A stretch of 6,868 bases of DNA from UBA2256 sp964531105 (GCA_964531105.1 CAZHFN010000071.1:1-6868); one strand, 5' to 3'; positions 1 to 6,346 are shown, counted from the stretch's first letter. The notes: generated by a model not told the origin, from the sequence alone. Program-made: numbers and translations.

Positions 1-41
1 ACGGCCAGGCAGCGGCCTTCTGATTTATAAATAACGTGAAC

Positions 42-79
42 AAAGCGGGGCGCCGCCTGCCAAGGCGGCGCCCCGCTTT
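42..79 (+). terminator. Strong GC-rich hairpin, probable intrinsic terminator of an upstream gene
   Basis: The arms at 42-57 and 64-79 are perfect 16-base reverse complements around a 6-base loop (TGCCAA). The outer pairs are AAAGC/GCTTT, and the 3' arm runs into TTTCTT, a short imperfect U-tract on the plus strand. That fits a factor-independent terminator for a gene ending just left of it. It lies only 32 bases before the first operon start, so it could instead act as an attenuator. Confidence 0.75.
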
Positions 80-99
80 CTTGACAGGTTTACCCGTGC

Positions 100-114
100 G
101 AGGAGTATGAGGTG
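100..114 (+). promoter_or_regulatory. Shine-Dalgarno and GTG start of the DctM-like gene
   Basis: GAGGAG at 100-105 sits 6 bases before GTG at 112. This fixes a GTG start. The nearby ATG at 107 is in another frame and meets a stop after ten codons. The next in-frame ATG (139) has no Shine-Dalgarno and would remove part of the first membrane helix. Confidence 0.65.
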
Positions 115-1380
115 TCCGAACTACTTATTTTTCTTATAATGGTTGGCGTATTTATCGCCGTTTCCTTTGTTCTGAAATGGCCGGTCTCCATATCTATGCT
201 GCTGGCGGCCGTCGCTGGCGCCCTGGCTGGAGGCAACGGCCTGCCGATCCGTCATCTTGTGGAAGGTACCTTCGGCTATGTGGATACTATTCTTACCATA
301 GCCACCGCCATGGTTTTCATGAATGCCTTCAAGGAATCAGGTGGCCTGGAGGCTCTTTCCACGGCCGTCATTCGTCGATTCCACAAGTGGCCTTCAATTT
401 TAGTGATTCTTCTAATGCTGGTAGCTATGTTCCCCGGCATGATTACAGGCTCATCTAGTGCGGCTGTGCTCACGGCAGGAGCCGTTGTGGCACCCATCTT
501 GGCCCTCATGGGCATTCCCGGGCCTCAGGCTGCAGCCCTCATCGCCATGGCGGGAATTTTGGGCATGATAGCCCCGCCGGTTAACATTCCTGCCATGATC
601 ATAGGCGGGGGTATCGACATGCCCTATGTGGGATTTGAAATACCTCTTCTTCTCCTCACCCTGCCTTTGGCTGTATTTTCGGCTCTCTGGTTTGGATACC
701 GTTACGCCAAGCGCACCGACATGAAAAAGGTGCTCTCTTCCTTGGACAGTTCGGTGCTGGATAAGTACGGAGCCCTGCGCCTTTTTTCACCAGTTATCAT
801 TGTACTTGTGCTTATGGTAGCAGACCGGGCGTTCCCCCGATTTATAAGTTTAGGCATGCCCCTTATCTTCACGCTGGGAGCAATCCTCGCATCCTTCACC
901 GGCAAGCGTTTCAACGTCCTGCACTCGGCCAAGCTTGCGGTGGAGCAGGCTCTTCCCGTGCTGGGAATCCTGGTGGGTGTAGGCATGTTCATACAGATTA
1001 TGACCCTCACCGGAGTACGGGGCTTTATAGTCGTAAACGCCCTCTCCGTCCCACCGGCTCTTCTCTATCTCGCCATTGCGGTTTCCATTCCCATTTTTGG
1101 AGCCGTATCGGCCTTTGGTTCGGCCAGCGTTCTGGGAGTACCCTTCCTTTTGGCTCTTCTCCAGCAAGATCAGATCATCACCGCCGCAGCCCTTTCCCTA
1201 GTCTGTGCCCTGGGTGATTTTATGCCGCCTACAGCCCTTTCAGCCATCTTCGCCACCCAAGTGGTGGGACTCAAGGGTTACGGTACGACACTCAAGAAAC
1301 TGATCGTTCCATCGCTTGTCGTAGTCGCTTGGGCCTTGATTTTCATTATTTTCTCCAAGCAAATACGCGGCATACTATAA
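112..1380 (+). CDS. DctM-like (TRAP transporter large subunit family) permease
   Basis: A 422-residue very hydrophobic protein with about 11-13 predicted membrane helices, the usual DctM length. The first half has the family signature around residues 108-165: an ITGSSSAA segment, a P-containing helix (AGAVVAPIL), then GILGMIAPP. The second half repeats this pattern more loosely (GAVSAFGSASV near 330-340, ALGDFMPPTA near 366-375), the inverted-repeat layout of ion-transporter superfamily permeases. DctM proteins normally work with a DctQ small subunit and a DctP binding protein to import organic acids on a Na+ gradient. Neither is seen here, although the left edge is cut and they could lie upstream. 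The gene is followed at once by the small membrane ORF, and the rest of the operon makes poly-gamma-glutamate. It may therefore bring in glutamate or a related acid, or take part in polymer movement. Family call is firm; substrate and role are inference. Confidence 0.8.
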   Translation: MSELLIFLIMVGVFIAVSFVLKWPVSISMLLAAVAGALAGGNGLPIRHLVEGTFGYVDTILTIATAMVFMNAFKESGGLEALSTAVIRRFHKWPSILVILLMLVAMFPGMITGSSSAAVLTAGAVVAPILALMGIPGPQAAALIAMAGILGMIAPPVNIPAMIIGGGIDMPYVGFEIPLLLLTLPLAVFSALWFGYRYAKRTDMKKVLSSLDSSVLDKYGALRLFSPVIIVLVLMVADRAFPRFISLGMPLIFTLGAILASFTGKRFNVLHSAKLAVEQALPVLGILVGVGMFIQIMTLTGVRGFIVVNALSVPPALLYLAIAVSIPIFGAVSAFGSASVLGVPFLLALLQQDQIITAAALSLVCALGDFMPPTALSAIFATQVVGLKGYGTTLKKLIVPSLVVVAWALIFIIFSKQIRGIL

Positions 1381-1393
1381 GGAGGCTGCAATG
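1379..1393 (+). promoter_or_regulatory. Shine-Dalgarno of the 49-residue membrane ORF
   Basis: AAGGAGG at 1379-1385 overlaps the TAA stop of the permease and lies 5 bases before ATG 1391. It is one of the best ribosome sites in the window and is the main argument that the tiny ORF is translated. Confidence 0.75.
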
Positions 1394-1540
1394 TTCATGA
1401 AATGGATTTATCTGGCCATTCTCGCCGCAGTGCTTGCATTGAGCCTCTGGTCACTCTTCAGCTCCAAGAAACCCAGCATGCAGGCTACCGCAGCCATGGT
1501 TGTCGTGCCCCTCGTGCTCAGACTCTTGCTCATCAACTAG
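1391..1540 (+). CDS. Small two-helix membrane protein, 49 residues, unknown function
   Basis: Starts 10 bases after the permease stop behind a strong AAGGAGG and ends in TAG, which itself forms part of the next gene's Shine-Dalgarno. The protein has a hydrophobic helix at about residues 4-23, a short polar loop with SSKKPS (24-29), and a second hydrophobic segment at about 33-48. By the positive-inside rule, the lysine-bearing loop suggests a hairpin with a cytoplasmic loop. It is too short for a DctQ subunit (about 150-170 residues, four helices). Bacillus PGA operons also end in a tiny membrane protein, PgsE/CapE, of similar size. That is a parallel in size and context only; I see no recognisable sequence similarity. 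It could be a PGA-complex accessory or a permease partner. A second ATG in frame at 1397 is possible but worse spaced. Confidence 0.75.
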   Translation: MFMKWIYLAILAAVLALSLWSLFSSKKPSMQATAAMVVVPLVLRLLLIN

Positions 1541-1554
1541 GAGGCAAGCAGGTG
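1539..1554 (+). promoter_or_regulatory. Shine-Dalgarno and GTG start of the zinc hydrolase gene
   Basis: AGGAGG at 1539-1544 overlaps the TAG stop of the small ORF and stands 7 bases before GTG 1552. The frame is open back to an ATG at 1402, but that start would lie inside the small membrane ORF and give a nonsense N-terminus. With GTG 1552 the protein begins MKRHQ followed by a hydrophobic helix, a normal export signal. Confidence 0.75.
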
Positions 1555-2691
1555 AAACGACATCAAATTAGTGCAATCATATTCTTAGCTCTAGCCCTGG
1601 CAGCTGCGGGCATAGCAGGGGCATCCTTCCTCTCCATGAGACAGATTGAGTACATCGCCAAAAGCCCTGGTGTTGCTGAAGTAAAAATGCTGTCCCATTG
1701 GTTTCCCAATTTGGCCGGAGGCCCCGGAGATACTGAGGTGTACATCCTAAAGGCCGAGGCAGGTCAGGAAAATACTGCTTCTATGTTGGTTTTGGGCGGT
1801 ACTCATCCCAATGAACCGGCGGGTTTCATGGCCGCAGTGCTGCTGGTTGAAAATGCCATTCCTGTATCGGGAACTCTCTATGTCATTCCCAGAGCCAATG
1901 CATCGGCCTTTACCCACAATGATCCCCAGGAAGGCTCCCCTCAGCGCTTTTCCATAGATACTCCGGGTGGAGAACGGGTGTTCCGCTATGGCTCCAGGGC
2001 TACTAATCCCATTCACCAATGGCCCGATCCAGACGTCTATATCCATGCATCCTCGGGGCAGAGCCTCTCTGGCAACGAGACACGAAATCTCAACCGCGGC
2101 TACCCAGGTAGGCCTGATGGCACGCTTACCGAAAGAGTCTGCTATGGCATCACCGAGCTTATCAAGAAAGAAGGGGTGACCATAACGGTGGACCTCCACG
2201 AGGCATCGCCTGAATACCCTGTCAATATGGCCATGGTGGCACATCCCAATGCGATGACACTTGCGTCGGAAACAGTCATCGGTTTGGAGATGCAGGATAT
2301 TTTAATCAGACTGGAGCCCTCGCCAGTCAACCTAAGGGGTCTTACCCATAGGGAACTCGGTGACTTTACAGAAACTCTTCCGGTCCTTATGGAAACACCC
2401 AATGCATCCCAAGGCAGGCTCAGGGGCAGGACTAACGAAGCCCTGGTTCTCACAGGCATCGATCCCTGGTATGTGAAAGCCGAAAAACTGGGCAGGCTCT
2501 ACGTGCCCTACGACGAAAAGGGGCATCCTCTGGAGGAAAGGGTGGGGCGGCACCTCACAGGCATAAACGAGTTGGCCTTTTCCTGGACTCTTGGCAACCC
2601 AGAAGCTCCCTTGGAGTTCGCAGGCATTCCAAGCTATGGAGAGCTCTTAGCCGAAGGAATAGGTCCTTGGCTTAAACCTCCTGTGGAATGA
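1552..2691 (+). CDS. Membrane-anchored M14-type zinc hydrolase (succinylglutamate desuccinylase/aspartoacylase family)
   Basis: A 379-residue protein. Residues 2-5 are basic (KRH), then a hydrophobic segment at about 7-28 with no lipobox: an uncleaved anchor or signal peptide, so the enzyme domain should face the periplasm or exterior. Zinc-site motifs follow in family order: GGTHPNE at 82-88 (ligands His85 and Glu88), NLNRGYPG at 179-186 (counterpart of DLNRxFPG), VDLHE at 213-217 (third ligand His216), and ETPN at 281-284, with Glu281 the likely catalytic base. AstE and aspartoacylase cut N-acyl amides of glutamate or aspartate in the cytoplasm, so an exported member suggests a different substrate. 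The gene overlaps pgsB by 4 bases. Phage PGA hydrolase PghP is a zinc enzyme of related M14-like fold, so cleavage, trimming or release of poly-gamma-glutamate is a reasonable inference. It could alternatively be a peptidoglycan amidase or carboxypeptidase. Confidence 0.85.
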   Translation: MKRHQISAIIFLALALAAAGIAGASFLSMRQIEYIAKSPGVAEVKMLSHWFPNLAGGPGDTEVYILKAEAGQENTASMLVLGGTHPNEPAGFMAAVLLVENAIPVSGTLYVIPRANASAFTHNDPQEGSPQRFSIDTPGGERVFRYGSRATNPIHQWPDPDVYIHASSGQSLSGNETRNLNRGYPGRPDGTLTERVCYGITELIKKEGVTITVDLHEASPEYPVNMAMVAHPNAMTLASETVIGLEMQDILIRLEPSPVNLRGLTHRELGDFTETLPVLMETPNASQGRLRGRTNEALVLTGIDPWYVKAEKLGRLYVPYDEKGHPLEERVGRHLTGINELAFSWTLGNPEAPLEFAGIPSYGELLAEGIGPWLKPPVE

Positions 2692-3830
2692 ACCCCGAAA
2701 TAGTCCTGGGCTCAGCCCTCGTAATGGCCACGGCGGGCGGGCTAATCGAAAGAATTCGTCTGGACAGGGCTCGGGGTTCTGTCCAGATCAGAATTCATGT
2801 CAACGGGACCAGGGGAAAATCTACCACCACCAGGCTTATCCGTGCCGCGCTCGCCGAGGGAGGCATTTCAGCCCTGGGCAAGACAACAGGCACGGCAGCC
2901 CGTTATATCCTGCCTGATGGCAGTGAAGAGCCGGTGTTCCGCATAGCCAATCCATCGATACGCGAACAGATCGTAGCGCTGAATCGCGCCCGGCTTCTCA
3001 AAGCCCAGGCCTTGGTACTGGAATGCATGGCCATCAAGCCTGAACTTCAGTGGGTTTCCGAACATCGTATTGTCAAATCCACCATCGGCGTCATCACGAA
3101 TGCGAGAATAGACCATGTGGAGGAGATGGGCAATTCGGAGGCTGAAATAGCCTTGAGCCTAGGCAACACCCTTCCTGAAAACGCCGTTCTTTTTACCGCC
3201 GACCCTCTTGTGGCTGCGACCCTCGCGCCACTGGCCTTGGCTCGCCACAGCATTCTGCGTCTCGTCCGAGCTTCAGATGAGAATTCTTTCAAAGGCTACC
3301 CTGATTTACCCTCATGGTGGTTGGAGAATGCAGCCCTCGCCATGGCCGTCGCGGTTCATTGCGGTGTCGATCGGGATAAGGCTTTGCAGGGAGTCCTCCA
3401 AGCACGGCCAGATCCTGGAGTTGCCCAATTCGTGGAAGCGTGGAAGGGAATACAGGTTCTAGACGTCTCGGCGGCCAATGACCCCGAATCCCTAAATTCG
3501 TTAATTAATATTTATAAAAGCAATTACGATTCACTTTTGCTTATATATAATAATAGACAGGACAGGATGCCCCGCCTTGTCTCCTTTCTATCGGCATCCA
3601 TCGATCACCAACTCTGGATAACCGGCTCCAATCCGGGATTACTCCTGAGTAGATACAAGGGCTCGAAAGGCCTGTGTTACGTGCAACCTAAGGACCTAGA
3701 ATCTAAGACCGTCTCGTATCTGGCCGAGGAGAGAAAAAAAGGATTCAAGCCTCTCGTGGTACTCTGCGGCAATACCAAGGGATGGAATATGGATCTCTAT
3801 GACAGCGGGAAAAAGGCAGGGAAGGCATGA
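2688..3830 (+). CDS. pgsB: Poly-gamma-glutamate synthase PgsB (CapB)
   Basis: A 380-residue Mur-ligase-like amide ligase, close to the usual 390-odd. It activates the gamma-carboxylate of glutamate with ATP and joins glutamates by gamma-amide bonds at the inner face of the membrane. Visible signatures: a hydrophobic N-terminal segment (about 4-20), P-loop HVNGTRGKSTTTR at 37-49 with Lys44, LECMAIKPE at 111-119, ITNARIDHVEEMG at 136-148 (family form ITNxRxDHxxxMG), ANDPES at 263-268, NNRQDR at 288-293, and CGNTKGWN near the end (360-367). All are characteristic of CapB rather than MurC-F or folylpolyglutamate synthase. ATG 2688 lies in an ATGA overlap with the hydrolase stop and has no good Shine-Dalgarno, so translation is probably coupled. 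The stretch 3494-3556 is unusually AT-rich compared with the rest of the gene, although it encodes the conserved NNRQDR region. Confidence 0.95.
   Translation: MNPEIVLGSALVMATAGGLIERIRLDRARGSVQIRIHVNGTRGKSTTTRLIRAALAEGGISALGKTTGTAARYILPDGSEEPVFRIANPSIREQIVALNRARLLKAQALVLECMAIKPELQWVSEHRIVKSTIGVITNARIDHVEEMGNSEAEIALSLGNTLPENAVLFTADPLVAATLAPLALARHSILRLVRASDENSFKGYPDLPSWWLENAALAMAVAVHCGVDRDKALQGVLQARPDPGVAQFVEAWKGIQVLDVSAANDPESLNSLINIYKSNYDSLLLIYNNRQDRMPRLVSFLSASIDHQLWITGSNPGLLLSRYKGSKGLCYVQPKDLESKTVSYLAEERKKGFKPLVVLCGNTKGWNMDLYDSGKKAGKA
3546..3551 (+). promoter_or_regulatory. Consensus -10 hexamer inside pgsB (possible internal promoter)
   Basis: A perfect TATAAT lies in an AT-rich island of otherwise GC-rich coding sequence. 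The best -35 at 16-base spacing is TTACGA (3524-3529), only 3 of 6 matches. If active it would give extra transcription of pgsC and pgsW. Chance occurrence in AT-rich codons is just as likely. Confidence 0.2.
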
Positions 3831-4273
3831 TACAGGATGTGGCCATAGGTCTCGGACTTCTTGTCAATTTGCTCTTCACCGAACTCCTCGGCCTTCCTTC
3901 TGGGGGCTTTATCGTGCCTGGATACCTGGCCCTCTATCTTCACAGGCCGCTCAGGATTGCCGCCACCTTCGGCTTGGCTCTCATCACCTGGGCCTTCATG
4001 CGTCTGGTGATGGAGAAGTTACTAATACTCTACGGCAGAAGACGTTTTGCCCTCTGCCTCCTCACTGGCTTTATAATCTCCATGGCAGCAGAACACTTGC
4101 TGGTCATCATTCCATGGCTGTCCATGGAATTCAGGCCTATCGGCCATCTAATCCCGGGGCTTTTAGCTGCGGGAATGCTGGCCGAAGGGCTGCTGCCCAC
4201 GGCCCTGGTGTCGCTACTAGGCGCCGCCATTGTAAGGATAGTCCTTGTTCTCCTGGGCTTGGCGGGCTTATGA
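3827..4273 (+). CDS. pgsC: Poly-gamma-glutamate biosynthesis membrane protein PgsC (CapC)
   Basis: A 148-residue protein, nearly identical in length to known CapC (about 149). It is almost wholly hydrophobic, with membrane segments at roughly 5-21, 26-40, 43-66, 74-96, 104-118 and 124-147. The motif GGFIVPGYLALYL at 26-38 and the second PG element RPIGHLIPGLLA at 103-114 are typical of the family. In characterised systems CapC pairs with CapB to form the minimal membrane-bound polymerase. ATG 3827 overlaps the pgsB TGA (ATGA), preceded by a purine-rich AGGGAAGG that can serve as Shine-Dalgarno. An ORF in the pgsW frame is open across the whole of this gene, but that is a shadow. The identification rests on motif, length and position directly after pgsB. 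Confidence 0.93.
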   Translation: MIQDVAIGLGLLVNLLFTELLGLPSGGFIVPGYLALYLHRPLRIAATFGLALITWAFMRLVMEKLLILYGRRRFALCLLTGFIISMAAEHLLVIIPWLSMEFRPIGHLIPGLLAAGMLAEGLLPTALVSLLGAAIVRIVLVLLGLAGL

Positions 4274-5322
4274 GGGACTGGTACAGGCCTGTCCACGGCT
4301 CATTTCCCTTCCTGGCTCGAGCTCTGGGGTCCAATACTCAGGAGGCCTGGACAGGCGCGACGTTTAAAAAAAAATACGCAAGACTGCTAACCATATTGAC
4401 CTTTGCTCTCGTCGTTATCCTTCTATTCCTCCTCACATCCAGGCTGGAGCTGCCTACCCGCCTCGGCCTCGAAGTACCTGAACCAATACTTCAGGCTGCT
4501 GCCGAAGCTGCAGGTATCATGGAATCGGCGTTGGAGGCAGTACGGAAGGCCAAGGAAACAGCCGGCTTGGAAATACCTCCAGGTTCTCGTGGCCTTGTAG
4601 GCGAGGCCTACAATGACCTCACCACAACCCTGGGCAGTCTGTCTGCAAAAATGACGGCGGAGAATTCAGCCTGGGCTTCGGTGCTGACAAAGGAGCTGTG
4701 GAGAGAGGGACTGTCCAGAGGTGATTTTGTGGCCTTGGGCATGTCGGGATCTTTCCCCGGTTTAAACCTGGCCTTTATCTGCGCAGCCCAGGCTTTGGGC
4801 TTAAAGGTGGCGGCGGTCTCTTCGGTAACGGCCTCTACGTATGGGGCTAACCAGGAAGGCTTTACCTGGCCAGAAATAGAAGTATTACTCGCAGGTTTTG
4901 GCATTATCCAGCCCGTTACAAAAGGGATAAGCCTTGGGGGAGAAGAGGATAGGGCTGAAGATCTCCAGTTGGAAGGGCAGGAAGCGGCACTTTCCATAGC
5001 CGTTAAGAGCGCCAAGGTCTTGGGGGCGGAAAATATCGGTAGCCATGGACTGACAGTGTCGGTGGATGAAAGGCTGGCTCTCTACAAGAAAGAATCCGGG
5101 GCTAGCCGTATTTCCCTCTATGTCAATATCGGGGGCACCCTGGCTTCCATGGGGCAGGGCGATGCCGCCCTGGAACTGTCCAGCGGTTTCCTAGAACCCA
5201 GATCCTTCGACTTGGGCAAACAGCGGGGAGTCATGGCCAGGATGATGGAGGAGGGTATACCGGTACTGTCTCTATTGAATGTGAAGGATTTGGCATTGAA
5301 ATGGGGAATCCCCCTGGAATGA
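4270..5322 (+). CDS. pgsW: Poly-gamma-glutamate system protein PgsW
   Basis: A 350-residue protein starting at ATG 4270, which overlaps the pgsC stop by 4 bases; weak GGCGGG upstream suggests coupled translation. The frame is open further upstream, but that part lies inside pgsC and is not used. Residues 1-35 are polar/basic (KKKYAR at 33-38), followed by one membrane helix at about 38-56 and a large soluble domain. By the positive-inside rule the domain would face outward. Notable stretches: GDFVALGMSGSFPGLNLAF at 151-169, SSVTASTYGANQEGFTWPE at 184-202, GSHGLTVS at 257-264 and YVNIGGTLASMG at 284-295. I recognise these as the 'poly-gamma-glutamate system protein' family, found only beside pgsB and pgsC in a rare variant system. 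Its mechanism is unknown to me. The glycine- and serine-rich SGSFPG and NIGGT loops could bind phosphate or carboxylate groups, but that is speculation. Confidence 0.85.
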   Translation: MRDWYRPVHGSFPFLARALGSNTQEAWTGATFKKKYARLLTILTFALVVILLFLLTSRLELPTRLGLEVPEPILQAAAEAAGIMESALEAVRKAKETAGLEIPPGSRGLVGEAYNDLTTTLGSLSAKMTAENSAWASVLTKELWREGLSRGDFVALGMSGSFPGLNLAFICAAQALGLKVAAVSSVTASTYGANQEGFTWPEIEVLLAGFGIIQPVTKGISLGGEEDRAEDLQLEGQEAALSIAVKSAKVLGAENIGSHGLTVSVDERLALYKKESGASRISLYVNIGGTLASMGQGDAALELSSGFLEPRSFDLGKQRGVMARMMEEGIPVLSLLNVKDLALKWGIPLE

Positions 5323-5399
5323 GAGTTTTACGACCGAAAAAAGCGACCTCACGCGAAAAAATACGTGAAAGAAAATACAGTAACAACCGATTGAATTGT
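5323..5399. other. Convergent intergenic spacer
   Basis: A 77-base AT-rich gap between the end of pgsW (plus strand) and the end of the GH12-like gene (minus strand). I see no strong hairpin with a T-tract. The best stem is only 5 bp (5349-5353 with 5364-5368). Confidence 0.6.
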
Positions 5400-6290
5400 T
5401 TATCTTACAACAGCACTGAAGCCACTGCTCGATAGTCCTGCGCCATTGGACCATATCCTAAATCCGGCGAAGACATCATGGAGATAGTCAGTATTGGAAA
5501 TAGTCCCCCTTGGGATTGCGTCTCTGATGAACGCATACACATCAAAGTTGACCGACGATAATTCAGATGAGGCTACATACGTAATATTAGAGCCATATTT
5601 CCATATGTTCCATGTTGATCCCTCAATAGATGCAACCCCTATTTGACTTCCGGATGGATTGCGGCTTGCCGGCTTGAACATCCAGATTTCAATCCATTTC
5701 TCCGGTCCAAGAATCTCTTCGGTATCTGATGCCATAAACCATAAATTGATCAAAGGCAGAAACTCTGCCGATGACGAGACTCCCGAATCCGACCATGTCC
5801 AGCTTGTTTGCAAACTGCTTATAGCGCTCGTTTGTTTTGGGAGGTTAGAGTCTGTTGTTTTATGCCCGTTGTTGTTGCCAATGAATATCGATGGAAAGCT
5901 CACAGCCATAGTAGAAGAGGATCCAGTGTGTTCTTTAATCTCAAAATTGCCAGTTGAAGTTGAATACTCGACCTTCTGCGTTGCTACATTGTCTATTATG
6001 TTGTTTTGGACAATGTACTGCCTGCCGCTGGAGACGATAGCGAGCTTCCCGCCATAGCCTGATGCTGCATCTTCATTATAGAGAGTCCTTGATTCTAGTT
6101 CCGATGTTGTGGTCGTCGTCGGGGTCGTCGTTGTAGACGATTCCAAGGTTGTAGTCGTATCCGATTCTAAAGTTGTTGTTGTTGTAGTAGTGGTAGTATC
6201 TTTGTTTATGATTTCGAGAACTTCTGGACATCCTGTTAGTAAAAGAGCTGAAATAACAGATGCAAGAACTAAGAAGCTTTTGTGTTTCAT
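5400..6290 (-). CDS. GH12-family (endoglucanase-like) lipoprotein with Thr-rich stalk and degenerate active site
   Basis: A 296-residue protein. Residues 1-20 are a lipoprotein signal (LLLTG, then Cys21 for lipidation). Residues 32-62 are a threonine-rich linker with TTTT-LES repeats. The GH12 beta-jelly-roll domain spans about 68-296. Family landmarks: YIVQNN 92-97, FPSIFIGNN 132-140, INLWF 181-185 (family YDIWL), IEIWMF 200-205 with Glu201 at the nucleophile position, GSQIG 214-218, WNIWKYGS 227-234, SSVNFDVYAFIRDAIPRG 245-262, and AGFRIWSNGAGL 275-286. GH12 enzymes hydrolyse beta-1,4-glucans or xyloglucan by a retaining mechanism. Here the acid/base Glu (family GFExW) is Arg278, and the Asp next to the nucleophile is Asn182. 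The protein may therefore be a surface glucan-binding lipoprotein rather than an enzyme. It is more AT-rich than the PGA operon and on the opposite strand, so it is probably functionally separate. Its ribosome site is weak (GGGG about 7 bases upstream). Confidence 0.85.
   Translation of the reverse strand: MKHKSFLVLASVISALLLTGCPEVLEIINKDTTTTTTTTTLESDTTTTLESSTTTTPTTTTTSELESRTLYNEDAASGYGGKLAIVSSGRQYIVQNNIIDNVATQKVEYSTSTGNFEIKEHTGSSSTMAVSFPSIFIGNNNGHKTTDSNLPKQTSAISSLQTSWTWSDSGVSSSAEFLPLINLWFMASDTEEILGPEKWIEIWMFKPASRNPSGSQIGVASIEGSTWNIWKYGSNITYVASSELSSVNFDVYAFIRDAIPRGTISNTDYLHDVFAGFRIWSNGAGLSSSGFSAVVR
6105..6197 (-). repeat. Threonine-codon repeat encoding the lipoprotein stalk
   Basis: Low-complexity DNA of ACN codons interrupted by Leu-Glu-Ser units (T9-LES-D-T4-LES-S-T4-P-T5). 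The codons vary (ACT, ACC, ACA, ACG), apart from a run of four ACA. The tract probably forms an extended, possibly glycosylated linker between the lipid anchor and the GH12 domain. Confidence 0.8.
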
Positions 6291-6317
6291 GGTTGCCCCA
6301 TTCGTTATGCTACAGTC

Positions 6318-6346
6318 AGTATCCCACCGCTATTTTAGTTTGTAAA
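6318..6346 (-). promoter_or_regulatory. Predicted sigma70-type promoter of the GH12-like gene
   Basis: Read on the minus strand, TTTACA (6346-6341) is followed after exactly 17 bases by GATACT (6323-6318), preceded by TGG, an extended -10 (TGn). Transcription would start near 6311, leaving a 5' leader of about 20 bases before ATG 6290. Confidence 0.5.

Noticed and set aside
1..34. End of an upstream plus-strand gene
   Set aside because: All three frames stop within 34 bases, so the hairpin suggests a gene end but the frame cannot be chosen.
81..109. TTGACA as a -35 box for the operon
   Set aside because: The -10 region at 17 bases is poor, and the 4/6 hexamer at 106-111 would start transcription after the GTG codon.
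1402..1551. N-terminal extension of the zinc hydrolase starting at ATG 1402
   Set aside because: It overlaps the small membrane ORF in another frame, gives a compositionally odd N-terminus and has no Shine-Dalgarno. GTG 1552 has AGGAGG and leads straight into a signal/anchor helix.
3799..4269. Long open frame upstream of pgsW, suggesting a 507-residue protein
   Set aside because: It lies inside pgsC and the end of pgsB; its translation is unlike any family and the ATGA overlap at 4270 gives a normal PgsW start.
5349..5368. Possible bidirectional terminator between pgsW and the GH12-like gene
   Set aside because: The stem is only 5 bp with a 10-base A-rich loop and no real T-tract on either strand.
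5659..6345. Plus-strand ORFs opposite the GH12-like gene, including a valine-rich one
   Set aside because: They are antisense shadows; the valine runs are just the complement of the threonine codon repeat.
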